DNA from: an uncultured Eubacteriales bacterium
GTDB taxonomy: Bacteria > Bacillota > Clostridia > Christensenellales > Aristaeellaceae
DNA length: 64,000 nt
Direction: 5' to 3'
Assembly (NCBI GenBank): GCA_900542445.1
Contig: UQNN01000001.1
Coordinates: forward strand, 248,001-312,000
The translations under genes were made by a program, and so were the position numbers. Below are positions 39,837 through 47,575 of this stretch, piece after piece (positions within the stretch are counted from its first letter, which is position 1; each line of letters starts with the position of its first letter). Under the pieces are notes generated by a model, which saw nothing but the letters and a program-made list of their open reading frames with translations, had not been told where the DNA came from and searched no databases.

Positions 39837-41546
39837 TCAATCGCCCTTTCTTGTTTTGACTGCGGCTATCACTGCGCAGGCCAGCTTGTCCGGCTCGATC
39901 GGCTTGCCGAGATAGCCGTCCATCCCCGCGTCAAAAATCCGCTCGCGCACATCTTCAAACGCATTGGCCGTCATCGCGATAATCGGGATGTCGGCCGCGC
40001 CGGCCCTGCCGCATCGGCGAATAGCGCGCGCGGCCTCGCATCCGTCCATCACGGGCATCTGCATATCCATCAAAACCACGTCGTATGTGCCCGCTTCCAC
40101 GGCTTCAAAACGTCTGAGCGCCTGCATGCCGTCCGCCGCGCGGTCACATTCGGCGCCCGCGTCGGTCAACAGCCGAATCATGATTTCCGCGTTCATCTCG
40201 CTGTCTTCGGCCAGCAGCACGCGCAGACCCGTCAGCAGCCGTTCCGTGCTTCTGGGTTGCGCGCTGGCATAAGCGCCCAAATCCACGGGCTTTTTCTCGT
40301 CGCTCAGCACGGCCATCACCCGTTCGATTTGTCCGTTCATCTGTCCGGCATATCGTTTCATCGTCTCGATATCATCCGTCCGCGTAAGCAGCCTGGCCAA
40401 ACCGACCACCACGTTGAGCGGCGTGCGAATGCCTCGGCTGATGTTTCGATATAGGTGCTTTTTCTCTTCCTGCTCGCGCTGCATCTGTTCCCTGAGCATT
40501 TCCGCGCGGCAGATTGACTCTCTCAGCGTCGAGTTGACGCTCGCCAATTCACAGTTGGCCTTTTCCTGTGCCAGCTGTTTTTCGCGCGCATGGGCTTCTT
40601 TGCGCATCGCATCCGCCATTCGAATTATGCCGACATTGAGCAGCGCGGCCAACAGACCCAGCATGGCCAGCGCCGCCGCGACGATACGCGCAATCAATGC
40701 GCTGTAATCCCTGAGCACATTCTGCACCAGCGAACAGGCCGCTTCGCACACGACCATGTACGGCGTATCTTCAATGGGCCGATAGGCCAAATAGACCGAT
40801 TCCCCGGCCGTCGTTTTGAGCGTCACGCATCCGGCGCACCTTTCGTCCATATCCGCAGAAGCCTGCTTTTTCTCCGGCCCGTCATAGCGCGAAAGCATGT
40901 CCAGCCGGTTCCACACATGATCTGCGGTATAAACCACGTGTCCCATCCGATCCACCACGCAGATATTTGCCTGCCCGCCATAAGCATAGAAGGAGAGCAC
41001 GCCGTTGATGGTTCCCGGCGTATACGCCAGCGCAATCGCATCATAATAAACATCGTGAACGGCAAACGGTCGAAGCGATTCCACGACAAAAAAAGCCTCT
41101 TCGCCGTTCCACATGCGATAGCCGGAAACCATTTTCCCCTCCGCCAGTTTTCGGCGCGTCGCCGTATCGATCGTCTGCTGTCCCGTTTTGCCGCTCAAGC
41201 TGATATACTGCCCGTCCTGCGTCACAAACAGAATATCCCGCACGCTCTGCCCGTCGAGCGCGGACAAAAAACGCGCTTCCCCCTGCAAATCAACAGTTCG
41301 CTCTCCCTCCGAAAAGAGATAACGCTCCATTGCCCGCGCCAGAAAAGCCGACGTGTTCAGCCGCGTGATATACGGCCTTTCCAACTGCTCCATCAGCGCG
41401 CCAAGATCGCGCCGACAGTTTGCGTCGATATAATCTTCCGCCGCATGCAATCCATACACCAGACAGCCGCCGATGCAAAGAAAAATCATCGCGCATGCCG
41501 CCATCGCCACCCACATGGAGCGTTTGATTTTTCTTCCGTTTTTCAT
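39837..41546 (-). CDS. Degenerate hybrid histidine-kinase homologue with a receiver domain
   Basis: This 569-residue protein has a transmembrane helix at residues 10-34, a Cache-like outside domain (FVTQDGQYISLSGKTG, GVLSFYAYGGQAN), a second helix near 283-310 and a coiled coil near 315-365. A HisKA-like stretch RNISRGIRTPLNVVVGLARLL follows, where arginine stands at about residue 371 in place of the phospho-accepting histidine. No ATPase domain follows: after about 70 residues the receiver begins (RVLLAEDSEMNAEI, phosphorylatable Asp in VVLMDMQMPVMDG near 493, Lys in YLGKPIEPDK). It may receive phosphate from elsewhere, such as the HPt protein 1.5 kb away. Confidence 0.85.
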   Translation of the reverse strand: MKNGRKIKRSMWVAMAACAMIFLCIGGCLVYGLHAAEDYIDANCRRDLGALMEQLERPYITRLNTSAFLARAMERYLFSEGERTVDLQGEARFLSALDGQSVRDILFVTQDGQYISLSGKTGQQTIDTATRRKLAEGKMVSGYRMWNGEEAFFVVESLRPFAVHDVYYDAIALAYTPGTINGVLSFYAYGGQANICVVDRMGHVVYTADHVWNRLDMLSRYDGPEKKQASADMDERCAGCVTLKTTAGESVYLAYRPIEDTPYMVVCEAACSLVQNVLRDYSALIARIVAAALAMLGLLAALLNVGIIRMADAMRKEAHAREKQLAQEKANCELASVNSTLRESICRAEMLREQMQREQEEKKHLYRNISRGIRTPLNVVVGLARLLTRTDDIETMKRYAGQMNGQIERVMAVLSDEKKPVDLGAYASAQPRSTERLLTGLRVLLAEDSEMNAEIMIRLLTDAGAECDRAADGMQALRRFEAVEAGTYDVVLMDMQMPVMDGCEAARAIRRCGRAGAADIPIIAMTANAFEDVRERIFDAGMDGYLGKPIEPDKLACAVIAAVKTRKGD

Positions 41547-41680
41547 GGTCTGTAAGCGCTCCTTTTTTGCTTCGCCGCCCGTCTTTCCAAACGGACTGAC
41601 CCATTCTTCATGATGTATTCTATGTTCCGTTTATGTATGATATGATATAATGAACATAGATTTTTTAGAGGAGGTTTCCT

Positions 41681-42655
41681 ATGTGTACGGCAGCGACCTT
41701 TCTTTCGGACGATTTTTACTTCGGCCGCAATCTGGATTATGAGTTTTCCTATGGCGACGAGGTGGCCGTCACCCCGCGCGGCTATGCGTTCTCCTTGCGC
41801 CGGGGCGATACCTTCCGCACCCGTTACGCTATCATCGGCATGGCCTATGTGCAGGGGGATTATCCGCTTTATTACGACGCGATCAATGAAAAAGGTCTTG
41901 GCGTCGCAGGGCTGAATTTTGTCGGCAACGCCGTTTATCATTCAGCTCAGGCGGACCGTGATAACATCGCCCAATTCGAGCTGATTCCATGGCTTCTCGG
42001 CCAATGCGCTACCCTGAATGAAGCGCGCACGCTGATTGAGCGCATGAACCTGCTCAACGAGCCTTTCAGCCCACAGCTTCCGCTGGCCCAGCTGCACTGG
42101 CTCATCGCGGACAGAACCGGTTCGATCACCGTCGAATCCACCGCCGACGGGCTGCACATTTACGACAACCCTGTCGGCGTGCTGGCCAACAATCCGCCTT
42201 TCCCCATGCAGCTCTTCTCGCTGAACAACTACATGGCGCTTTCTCCCCAATCGCCGAAAAACACTTTTGCGCCCGATGCTCCGCTTAGCGTTTACAGCCG
42301 CGGGATGGGCGCGCTCGGTCTGCCGGGCGACCTGTCCAGCCAGTCGCGTTTTATTCGCGCCGCGTTTGTCCGCGCCCATTCTCTCTGCGAAGCGACGGAA
42401 GAGAGCCGCGTCAGCCAGTTCTTTCATATTCTGACTGCCGTTGAGCAGCAGCGCGGATGCTGCCAGCTCGAAAACGGCAAATACGAAATCACGCTTTACA
42501 CGAGCTGCTGCAATGCCACAAGGGGCATATATTACTACACGACCTACGACAATCGCCAAATCACAGCGGTGGACATGCACAAAGCGCCTTTGGACGGCAA
42601 TGCACTGGTTCGCTATCCGCTTATTCAAAAGCAGCAGATCTTCAAACAAAACTGA
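41681..42655 (+). CDS. Choloylglycine hydrolase family protein (bile-salt-hydrolase-like)
   Basis: This 324-residue Ntn hydrolase has its nucleophilic cysteine at position 2 (MCTAATF), exposed after Met removal. Other active-site residues are visible in GRNLDYEFSYG (Arg and Asp), the asparagine in GLNFVGNAVY, the asparagine of LANNPPFP, and the arginine in SSQSRFIRAAF. This set fits bile salt hydrolases, which deconjugate taurine and glycine from bile salts; penicillin V acylases share the fold. No signal peptide is present. GGAGG lies before the ATG. It is monocistronic. Confidence 0.88.
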   Translation: MCTAATFLSDDFYFGRNLDYEFSYGDEVAVTPRGYAFSLRRGDTFRTRYAIIGMAYVQGDYPLYYDAINEKGLGVAGLNFVGNAVYHSAQADRDNIAQFELIPWLLGQCATLNEARTLIERMNLLNEPFSPQLPLAQLHWLIADRTGSITVESTADGLHIYDNPVGVLANNPPFPMQLFSLNNYMALSPQSPKNTFAPDAPLSVYSRGMGALGLPGDLSSQSRFIRAAFVRAHSLCEATEESRVSQFFHILTAVEQQRGCCQLENGKYEITLYTSCCNATRGIYYYTTYDNRQITAVDMHKAPLDGNALVRYPLIQKQQIFKQN

Positions 42656-42835
42656 TTGCTTTCGTTCGTCCGGCGGATTTCCGCCGGGCGGCTTTGTGTA
42701 ACGACTTTCGTTACTTCTGTGCTCATGGGAAGCGATTCACCCTGTAACGCGCCCGCAATACGATATCATTCGATAAAATCCGTTATTTTATGTTTCATTT
42801 CTTCAAAAAAGAATTGCCCTGAAAGTGTTTTTTTC
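42656..42835 (+). other. Intergenic region with a GC-rich hairpin
   Basis: CCGGCGG at 42670-42676 pairs with CCGCCGG at 42681-42687, 15 bases after the hydrolase stop. It may end its transcript, although the following T run is weak. No gene is supported between here and the HPt gene. Confidence 0.5.
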
Positions 42836-42864
42836 TTGCATTTGCAGGTGCTCTATTTTATAAT
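42836..42864 (+). promoter_or_regulatory. Sigma-A promoter of the HPt gene
   Basis: TTGCAT at 42836-42841 and TATAAT at 42859-42864 are 17 bases apart. This leaves a leader of about 150 bases before the HPt start. Confidence 0.75.
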
Positions 42865-43023
42865 AGACCCATAGTACACACGTTTTTGTTTTGTTTCATC
42901 CATGCAGACGCGGGTTTCATGAACTTGTTTCTTTCATCTCCGAAACGAACCCATCAAGGGATCGCGACGAAACCGATTCATGCGTTTTGCGTTTATTGAT
43001 GATGGAAAGGAAGTAACATCGGC

Positions 43024-43374
43024 ATGACTTTGCAGGAGTTTTATGCTCAAATTGGCGGTAACTATGCGGATACCGTTCGTCGGCTTTGCAATGAATCGCT
43101 CGTCCTTCGGTTCGTCAAAAAATATCCGGCCAATCCTTCCTTCGACGAGCTGTGCGCTGCGGTCGATCAGGCCGACTGGAAAACGGCTTTCCGTGCCGTT
43201 CACACGCTCAAGGGCGTTGCGCAGAACCTGGGTTTTGACCGTCTGTATGCCGTCAGCGTGCCGCTGACCGAAGCCATGCGTGGTGGAAAGCCGCTGACCG
43301 ATCCTGCGCTGCTCACCGCCGTGAAAGATGTGCATCAGGAAATCGTCGCCGCCATTCTCCAGCTCGACGCGTAA
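43024..43374 (+). CDS. Stand-alone HPt phosphotransfer protein
   Basis: This 116-residue protein is a single HPt four-helix domain. The phospho-accepting histidine lies in AVHTLKGVAQNLGF near residue 60, with the glycine and leucine positions of the family in place. HPt proteins shuttle phosphate between receiver domains in multi-step phosphorelays. No kinase adjoins it, but the receiver-bearing degenerate kinase is encoded 1.5 kb away. An AAAGGAAG site sits about 13 bases before ATG, which is rather long. Confidence 0.85.
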   Translation: MTLQEFYAQIGGNYADTVRRLCNESLVLRFVKKYPANPSFDELCAAVDQADWKTAFRAVHTLKGVAQNLGFDRLYAVSVPLTEAMRGGKPLTDPALLTAVKDVHQEIVAAILQLDA

Positions 43375-43392
43375 TTCAAATCTGGATAAGAC

Positions 43393-43427
43393 AAAAAGGC
43401 CGCCGCTTCTTTTGCGACGGTCTTTTT
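43393..43427 (+). terminator. Terminator of the HPt gene
   Basis: AAAAAGGCCGCCGC pairs with GCGACGGTCTTTTT with a few wobble pairs or mismatches, 18 bases after the stop. It also lies at the end of the converging capsule operon. Confidence 0.7.
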
Positions 43428-43446
43428 CACGGATGATCAAATTGGG

Positions 43447-44172
43447 TTATTGAATCTCGGCGGGATTCACGATGCACAGCCGCTCGGCTGTCTGCTCACC
43501 GAAACGCTGCTGCAATTCGCGGTAGCAGGCCCTCATCCTGCATGCGCGGCTGGTTACGTTGTGCGAATCCGTCGCCGCAAAATCGACATAGCCCTTTTGA
43601 ATGACAGCGTTCACCCATCTCTGTGAAAAAAACGAATGCTTTCGACAGATTGTATCCGCGTTCATCTGCATGCAAACGGAAAAATCACGCTTCAACTTCC
43701 GAACGCGCCCCGGCCAGCGCAGACATCTGTAACGCTCGATGTGCGCAAAAACGGGCATATAACCTGCCGCAGTCAACGCTTTCGCCGCGCTCTGCAATTC
43801 CCTGTACGGCGCGGTCGGCAAAAACTCAACCAGCACAAATTCGCTTTCCGCCAGCGTCGGAATCAGTCCGTCGCGAAGCATGCGCACGGTTTGCGGCGTG
43901 TAGAAGATTTCACAGCCGGGGAGAATTTCCAACTGCATCCCCTGTTGTATACACCACTCCCGCGCCTGCCGGATTCGCTCCATCAGCTCACGCATGGGAA
44001 ACGGCCTCATGCCCGGTTCGGCGTGCGGCGTGGCGATGATGCGCCGTATGCCGTTTTCCCAAGCCCGTGTGAGCATCTGCTGCGTCTGTTCCCATGTCTG
44101 CGCGCCGTCATCCAGCCCGTAGATCAGATGATGATGGATATCGACAAACCCGTCCGTTGGACTTTTTTTCAA
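43447..44172 (-). CDS. CpsB/CapC-type tyrosine-protein phosphatase (PHP fold)
   Basis: This 241-residue manganese-dependent phosphatase removes phosphate from the tyrosine-rich tail of the capsule kinase. Metal motifs are DIHHHLIYGLDDG at residues 11-23, ATPHAEPGM, LPGCEIFYTP, FAHIERY and DFAATDSHN. The start is TTG 44172, in a TTGA overlap with the kinase stop. The AAGGA site is too close, so reinitiation after the kinase gene is likely. It is the last gene of the cps-type operon. Confidence 0.88.
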   Translation of the reverse strand: MKKSPTDGFVDIHHHLIYGLDDGAQTWEQTQQMLTRAWENGIRRIIATPHAEPGMRPFPMRELMERIRQAREWCIQQGMQLEILPGCEIFYTPQTVRMLRDGLIPTLAESEFVLVEFLPTAPYRELQSAAKALTAAGYMPVFAHIERYRCLRWPGRVRKLKRDFSVCMQMNADTICRKHSFFSQRWVNAVIQKGYVDFAATDSHNVTSRACRMRACYRELQQRFGEQTAERLCIVNPAEIQ

Positions 44173-44894
44173 TCCTTATCGTTCTTCTTTCCGTAATAAC
44201 CAGACTTGTAGTAGTGGCTGTAATACGCCTTGTTGTAATACTTTTTGGCGCTCAGCGTGTCAAACGTCACCTTGTTGATGATGCAGCCGATAATCGGACA
44301 GCCGGATTGTTCCATCTGCCGCTTGGCTTCCACCAGCTCGCGACGGCGCGTCGCGTTATAATTCACCACGAGCACCGCGCCGTCACAGCGCTTAGCGATT
44401 TCCGCCGCGTCCACCACCACGCCGACCGGCGGCGTATCGATCAAAACCAAATCAAACTGCGGAGCCAGATGATCGAGCATTTCGCCGAAATACGGCGTAT
44501 CGATCAGGGTCATCGGCGAAGAAATGTCGCGTCCTGCGGGCATGATGCACGCGCCGTACATGTTGGTCTCATAGATGCAGTCGCCCAGCTCGCAATGCCC
44601 GGCCAGATAATGCGCAAGGCCGTACATCTCGCCTTCTGTCTCCAAACGCAGTCGGGAAACGACCGACGAACGACGCAAATCGGCGTCGATCATCAGCACG
44701 CGCTTGCCGCGTTTGGCCATGTTGTGCAGAATGTTCAGGCACATGTACGTCTTGCCCGCGCCGGGCATAAAGCTGGTGAAAGCGATCCGTTTGCAGTCGC
44801 GTCCGGAAAAGGAAAGATTGGTGCAGATGGTATTGATGGCCTCGGTTCCGGTGTAATCAAGCGCGTTGAATCGCTTAATTTTGGCTTGTCTCAT
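44169..44894 (-). CDS. CpsD/CapB-type bacterial tyrosine kinase
   Basis: This 241-residue kinase has Walker A FMPGAGKTYM near residue 45, Walker A' RVLMIDADLRR and Walker B LVLIDTPPVG. The C-terminal tail carries a tyrosine cluster (KKYYNKAYYSHYYKSGYYGKK) that is autophosphorylated in trans and controls polymer length. The usual GEGKS is here GAGKT, a small departure. It overlaps the adaptor gene upstream by 20 bases and the phosphatase downstream by four. Confidence 0.92.
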   Translation of the reverse strand: MRQAKIKRFNALDYTGTEAINTICTNLSFSGRDCKRIAFTSFMPGAGKTYMCLNILHNMAKRGKRVLMIDADLRRSSVVSRLRLETEGEMYGLAHYLAGHCELGDCIYETNMYGACIMPAGRDISSPMTLIDTPYFGEMLDHLAPQFDLVLIDTPPVGVVVDAAEIAKRCDGAVLVVNYNATRRRELVEAKRQMEQSGCPIIGCIINKVTFDTLSAKKYYNKAYYSHYYKSGYYGKKNDKD

Positions 44895-45675
44895 CGCCGC
44901 TTCTCTCCTTTCTTCCCTTGCTGCCCGTGCTGCGGTGCATCTGCGCGTCCTTCTCCTGCTTGGGCATCACGCCGAGCGTGGGCAGCTGAACATACTTTTC
45001 AATGTCATCCGCGCTGCGCAGACGATCATCCATCAGGAACTGAACCACGATGATGCCGCAGCTGAGCACCAGACCGATCACAAATCCAAGCAGGACATTT
45101 TTGCTCTTATTCGGTGAAGACGGCCTGCTGGGCAGCAACGCCTCTTCAAAGATGTTCGGCTGCTCGGTGTCCATTTTCACCGCGATAAATTCACGGGCAA
45201 CCTGCGCATAGGTATCCGCCAAATCCTTGGCCTCCTGCGGGTCGCTGGATTGTACCGCGACATACAAAATGCGCGTATCCTGCGGGTTGGTGACTGAAAC
45301 CATGTTGGAAAGCTGCGAATAGGTATAGTCAAGCCCCAGCCGTTCAAGCACCATTTCATGCACGTGCCAGTTGGAAAAAACCTCGGTATAGTCGCTGGCC
45401 AGATAATTGCCGACCTGCAAATCCGAAAGGTTGATCGCAGAATCTTTGGCATTGACCACGTACAGCTTTGAGGTCGCCGTATACATCGGCGTCACGAAAC
45501 AAATCGTATATACCCCCGCAATCAACGCGCCCAGAATGCAGGCCAACACGATGATTTTCCATTTTTCGAGTAAACGGTACATCAATTCAACGAGGTCGAT
45601 TTCATCTTCCCCGCCTTCATCGGGCCGCCCGGCCCACGAGTGCCTCAACTCCTGCGTTTCCGGCTGTTGCTGCAT
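44875..45675 (-). CDS. CpsC/Wzz-type chain-length and kinase adaptor protein
   Basis: This 266-residue membrane protein has two transmembrane helices, at about residues 45-65 and 190-212, framing an outside domain with NPQDTRILYVAVQSSDPQEAKDLAD. The Wzz-type proline region PSRPSSPNKSKNVLLGF lies just before the second helix. It activates the kinase encoded downstream and sets polysaccharide chain length. ATG 45675 follows AGGAG; the frame extends 14 codons further without support. It is the promoter-proximal gene of the three. Confidence 0.88.
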   Translation of the reverse strand: MQQQPETQELRHSWAGRPDEGGEDEIDLVELMYRLLEKWKIIVLACILGALIAGVYTICFVTPMYTATSKLYVVNAKDSAINLSDLQVGNYLASDYTEVFSNWHVHEMVLERLGLDYTYSQLSNMVSVTNPQDTRILYVAVQSSDPQEAKDLADTYAQVAREFIAVKMDTEQPNIFEEALLPSRPSSPNKSKNVLLGFVIGLVLSCGIIVVQFLMDDRLRSADDIEKYVQLPTLGVMPKQEKDAQMHRSTGSKGRKERSGDETSQN

Positions 45676-45715
45676 GGTCAATCTCCTATTCTCTTTCAGT
45701 ATCTTGCTATACGCC

Positions 45716-45753
45716 AAAAAGCGGGACGCATCTTTTCTGTCAATGCGTCCCGC
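45716..45753 (-). terminator. Intrinsic terminator between secreted protein and cps genes
   Basis: GCGGGACGCAT at 45721-45731 pairs perfectly with ATGCGTCCCGC at 45743-45753, followed on the minus strand by TTTTT. It ends the transcript of the gene at 45763, so the cps genes need their own promoter. Confidence 0.9.
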
Positions 45754-45762
45754 CCAATCTGC

Positions 45763-46368
45763 TTAGTCGTTGAGCACCGCCATGGCCGTCGCCACAGCGT
45801 CCTTCATCTGAGCGATCACCTCAGCCGGGAACACAACGGCGATATCGCCGTTCTCCAGCACCTCAGCTTCAAGCGGAATCCATGTGACGACGTACTGGCC
45901 GTTCGCATTGCGGGTGCCGTCATAAAGGCCAATCACGACAACAACATGCTGATCCTGGGTGTACTTGGTGGTGAAGGTAAAGGTCCCCTTCGCATCATTC
46001 AAAACATCCACATCGCCCGTGAGCGTCAGCGTGACGAACTCGTTCATCGTCATGTTTTCGAGCTTAAAACCTTCCGGCAGAAGCGCGGAAATCGCCTGCT
46101 GAGTCTCCTCCGGGAAGTAGCTGACGGCGCTCTTGCCCTTCGCGGCAACCCAGTCATAGATCTTGGCGATTTCCTCGATGACGGGCGCTTCGTCTTCCGT
46201 CACATCGATGTCCCAGCCGGCCGCTTCAGTCTTTCCGTCTTCCTTCACGGTCTCGACGAATTTCACGTGGGTTACATCGGTCGTCGTCTTGCTGGGCACA
46301 GCTGCCATCGCGCTCGCGGCGCTCAGCACAAGCAGCACGCTTGCGAGCATCAGAGCAAACTTTTTCAT
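45763..46368 (-). CDS. Secreted protein of unknown function
   Basis: This 201-residue protein has a clear signal peptide (MKKFALMLASVLLVL, cleavage after SAMA near residue 23). The mature protein is acidic and rich in Val and Thr, with a beta-strand pattern (VTLTLTGDVDVLNDAKGTFTFTTKY). No family is recognised. AGGAGG lies ten bases before ATG 46368. It sits between an LCP gene and the cps genes, so a cell-envelope role is plausible only by position. It ends in a strong terminator. Confidence 0.72.
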   Translation of the reverse strand: MKKFALMLASVLLVLSAASAMAAVPSKTTTDVTHVKFVETVKEDGKTEAAGWDIDVTEDEAPVIEEIAKIYDWVAAKGKSAVSYFPEETQQAISALLPEGFKLENMTMNEFVTLTLTGDVDVLNDAKGTFTFTTKYTQDQHVVVVIGLYDGTRNANGQYVVTWIPLEAEVLENGDIAVVFPAEVIAQMKDAVATAMAVLND

Positions 46369-46415
46369 CAGAACCATCCTCCTGTTTTTCACTCCATATT
46401 CTTATCAGCGCCGTT

Positions 46416-47435
46416 TCATTCTTTCTTCGTGTAAAACGCGTCGAGAACAAAATCGACGATAGACTGCTCATCCGCATGGAACTCCACAAATCCATCCTCG
46501 CCGATGCTGTGTTCGCCGGACAGATATTGAACGGGTTCCACTTCATAGTGATACGCCCGGTTGATCTCGTTGATCATGCGTCCGCGAACCATGTTCGTGG
46601 TCACATACGGCGTAAGCGTATCGATCATCGTTGTGATGAAACCGCTCGATTCATTGATCTTCTCCCGAATCAGCGGAACAGCCGCATCCATAAACTCGCG
46701 TTGACGGGTCATGCGCGTCTCGTTGGTGCCGTCGGCAACGTCCATGCGTCGCCGAACCAGCGTCACCGCCTGTTCTCCGGTCAGCGTCAGCGTCGCGCCC
46801 TTCGTCATTGCCGGATCAGCCGCCGTGAAATCATCCTCAAGCGTCACGGTCACGCCGCCGAGCAGATCGTTCAGCGTCGAAATCGCGTCCAGCGGAACTT
46901 CCATGTACAGCTCGATTTCCGGACAGTTCAACAGCCCTTCAACCGCTCTGAGCGAATTTTGGCATCGTTCCTGGCGATCCATGCCGTAGCCGTGGGAAAG
47001 ACAAATCTGCATGACGCGCGAACCCGCGTTGTTGCCAAACAGGCCGAGAACGTTGACCGACGTCATCGTGTCGCGATCGATTTGCAGCTGGCGAATGGTC
47101 TTGTTTTTGTGGTCTAGCACCAGCAGCAGCAGGAAATCCGACTGGCCGCCGTCGCGGTACCCCTTGATTTCATCCGTTGACGCCTTGTCAATGCCGATCA
47201 TCAGCAGCGACGTGACATCCATCTTTTGTTCATAGGTCACGCCGTCGATTTCCACCTTGGGAACCTCGCCGAATCCGGCGCTCATTTCACCGCGGATCTC
47301 CGGATACTTCTTTTCTTCCAACAGACGGCCGCCCATGTAACCGGCCGCAAGCACGATCACCAACGCCGCGGCAGCCAGTGCCGCTTTCGCGAACACGACG
47401 CGCCTGCTCCGTTTTTCATGCCTGCTGTGTGCCAT
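46416..47435 (-). CDS. LytR-CpsA-Psr (LCP) family protein
   Basis: This 339-residue protein has a basic cytoplasmic start, one transmembrane helix at about residues 15-35, then an LCP domain: LLMIGIDKA, DGGQSDFLLLLVLDHKNKTI, the pyrophosphate-binding QIDRDTMTSV and the later LVRRRMDVADGTNETRMTRQREF with conserved arginines. LCP enzymes attach teichoic acids or capsule to peptidoglycan outside the membrane. ATG 47435 has GGAGG at eight bases. It is upstream of the capsule genes and likely handles the same polymer. Confidence 0.92.
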   Translation of the reverse strand: MAHSRHEKRSRRVVFAKAALAAAALVIVLAAGYMGGRLLEEKKYPEIRGEMSAGFGEVPKVEIDGVTYEQKMDVTSLLMIGIDKASTDEIKGYRDGGQSDFLLLLVLDHKNKTIRQLQIDRDTMTSVNVLGLFGNNAGSRVMQICLSHGYGMDRQERCQNSLRAVEGLLNCPEIELYMEVPLDAISTLNDLLGGVTVTLEDDFTAADPAMTKGATLTLTGEQAVTLVRRRMDVADGTNETRMTRQREFMDAAVPLIREKINESSGFITTMIDTLTPYVTTNMVRGRMINEINRAYHYEVEPVQYLSGEHSIGEDGFVEFHADEQSIVDFVLDAFYTKKE

Positions 47436-47575
47436 TTTCCACGCCTCCATCTGCGAGAACCGCGGCTCTCGTTCCATGCACGTCGATATTTTATCTCATT
47501 TTTCCATGTCTGTCAAGGGACATTCCGCACGTGTTCAAACAAATGTAATGTAATGTTATCAACGCACTCCGTATT

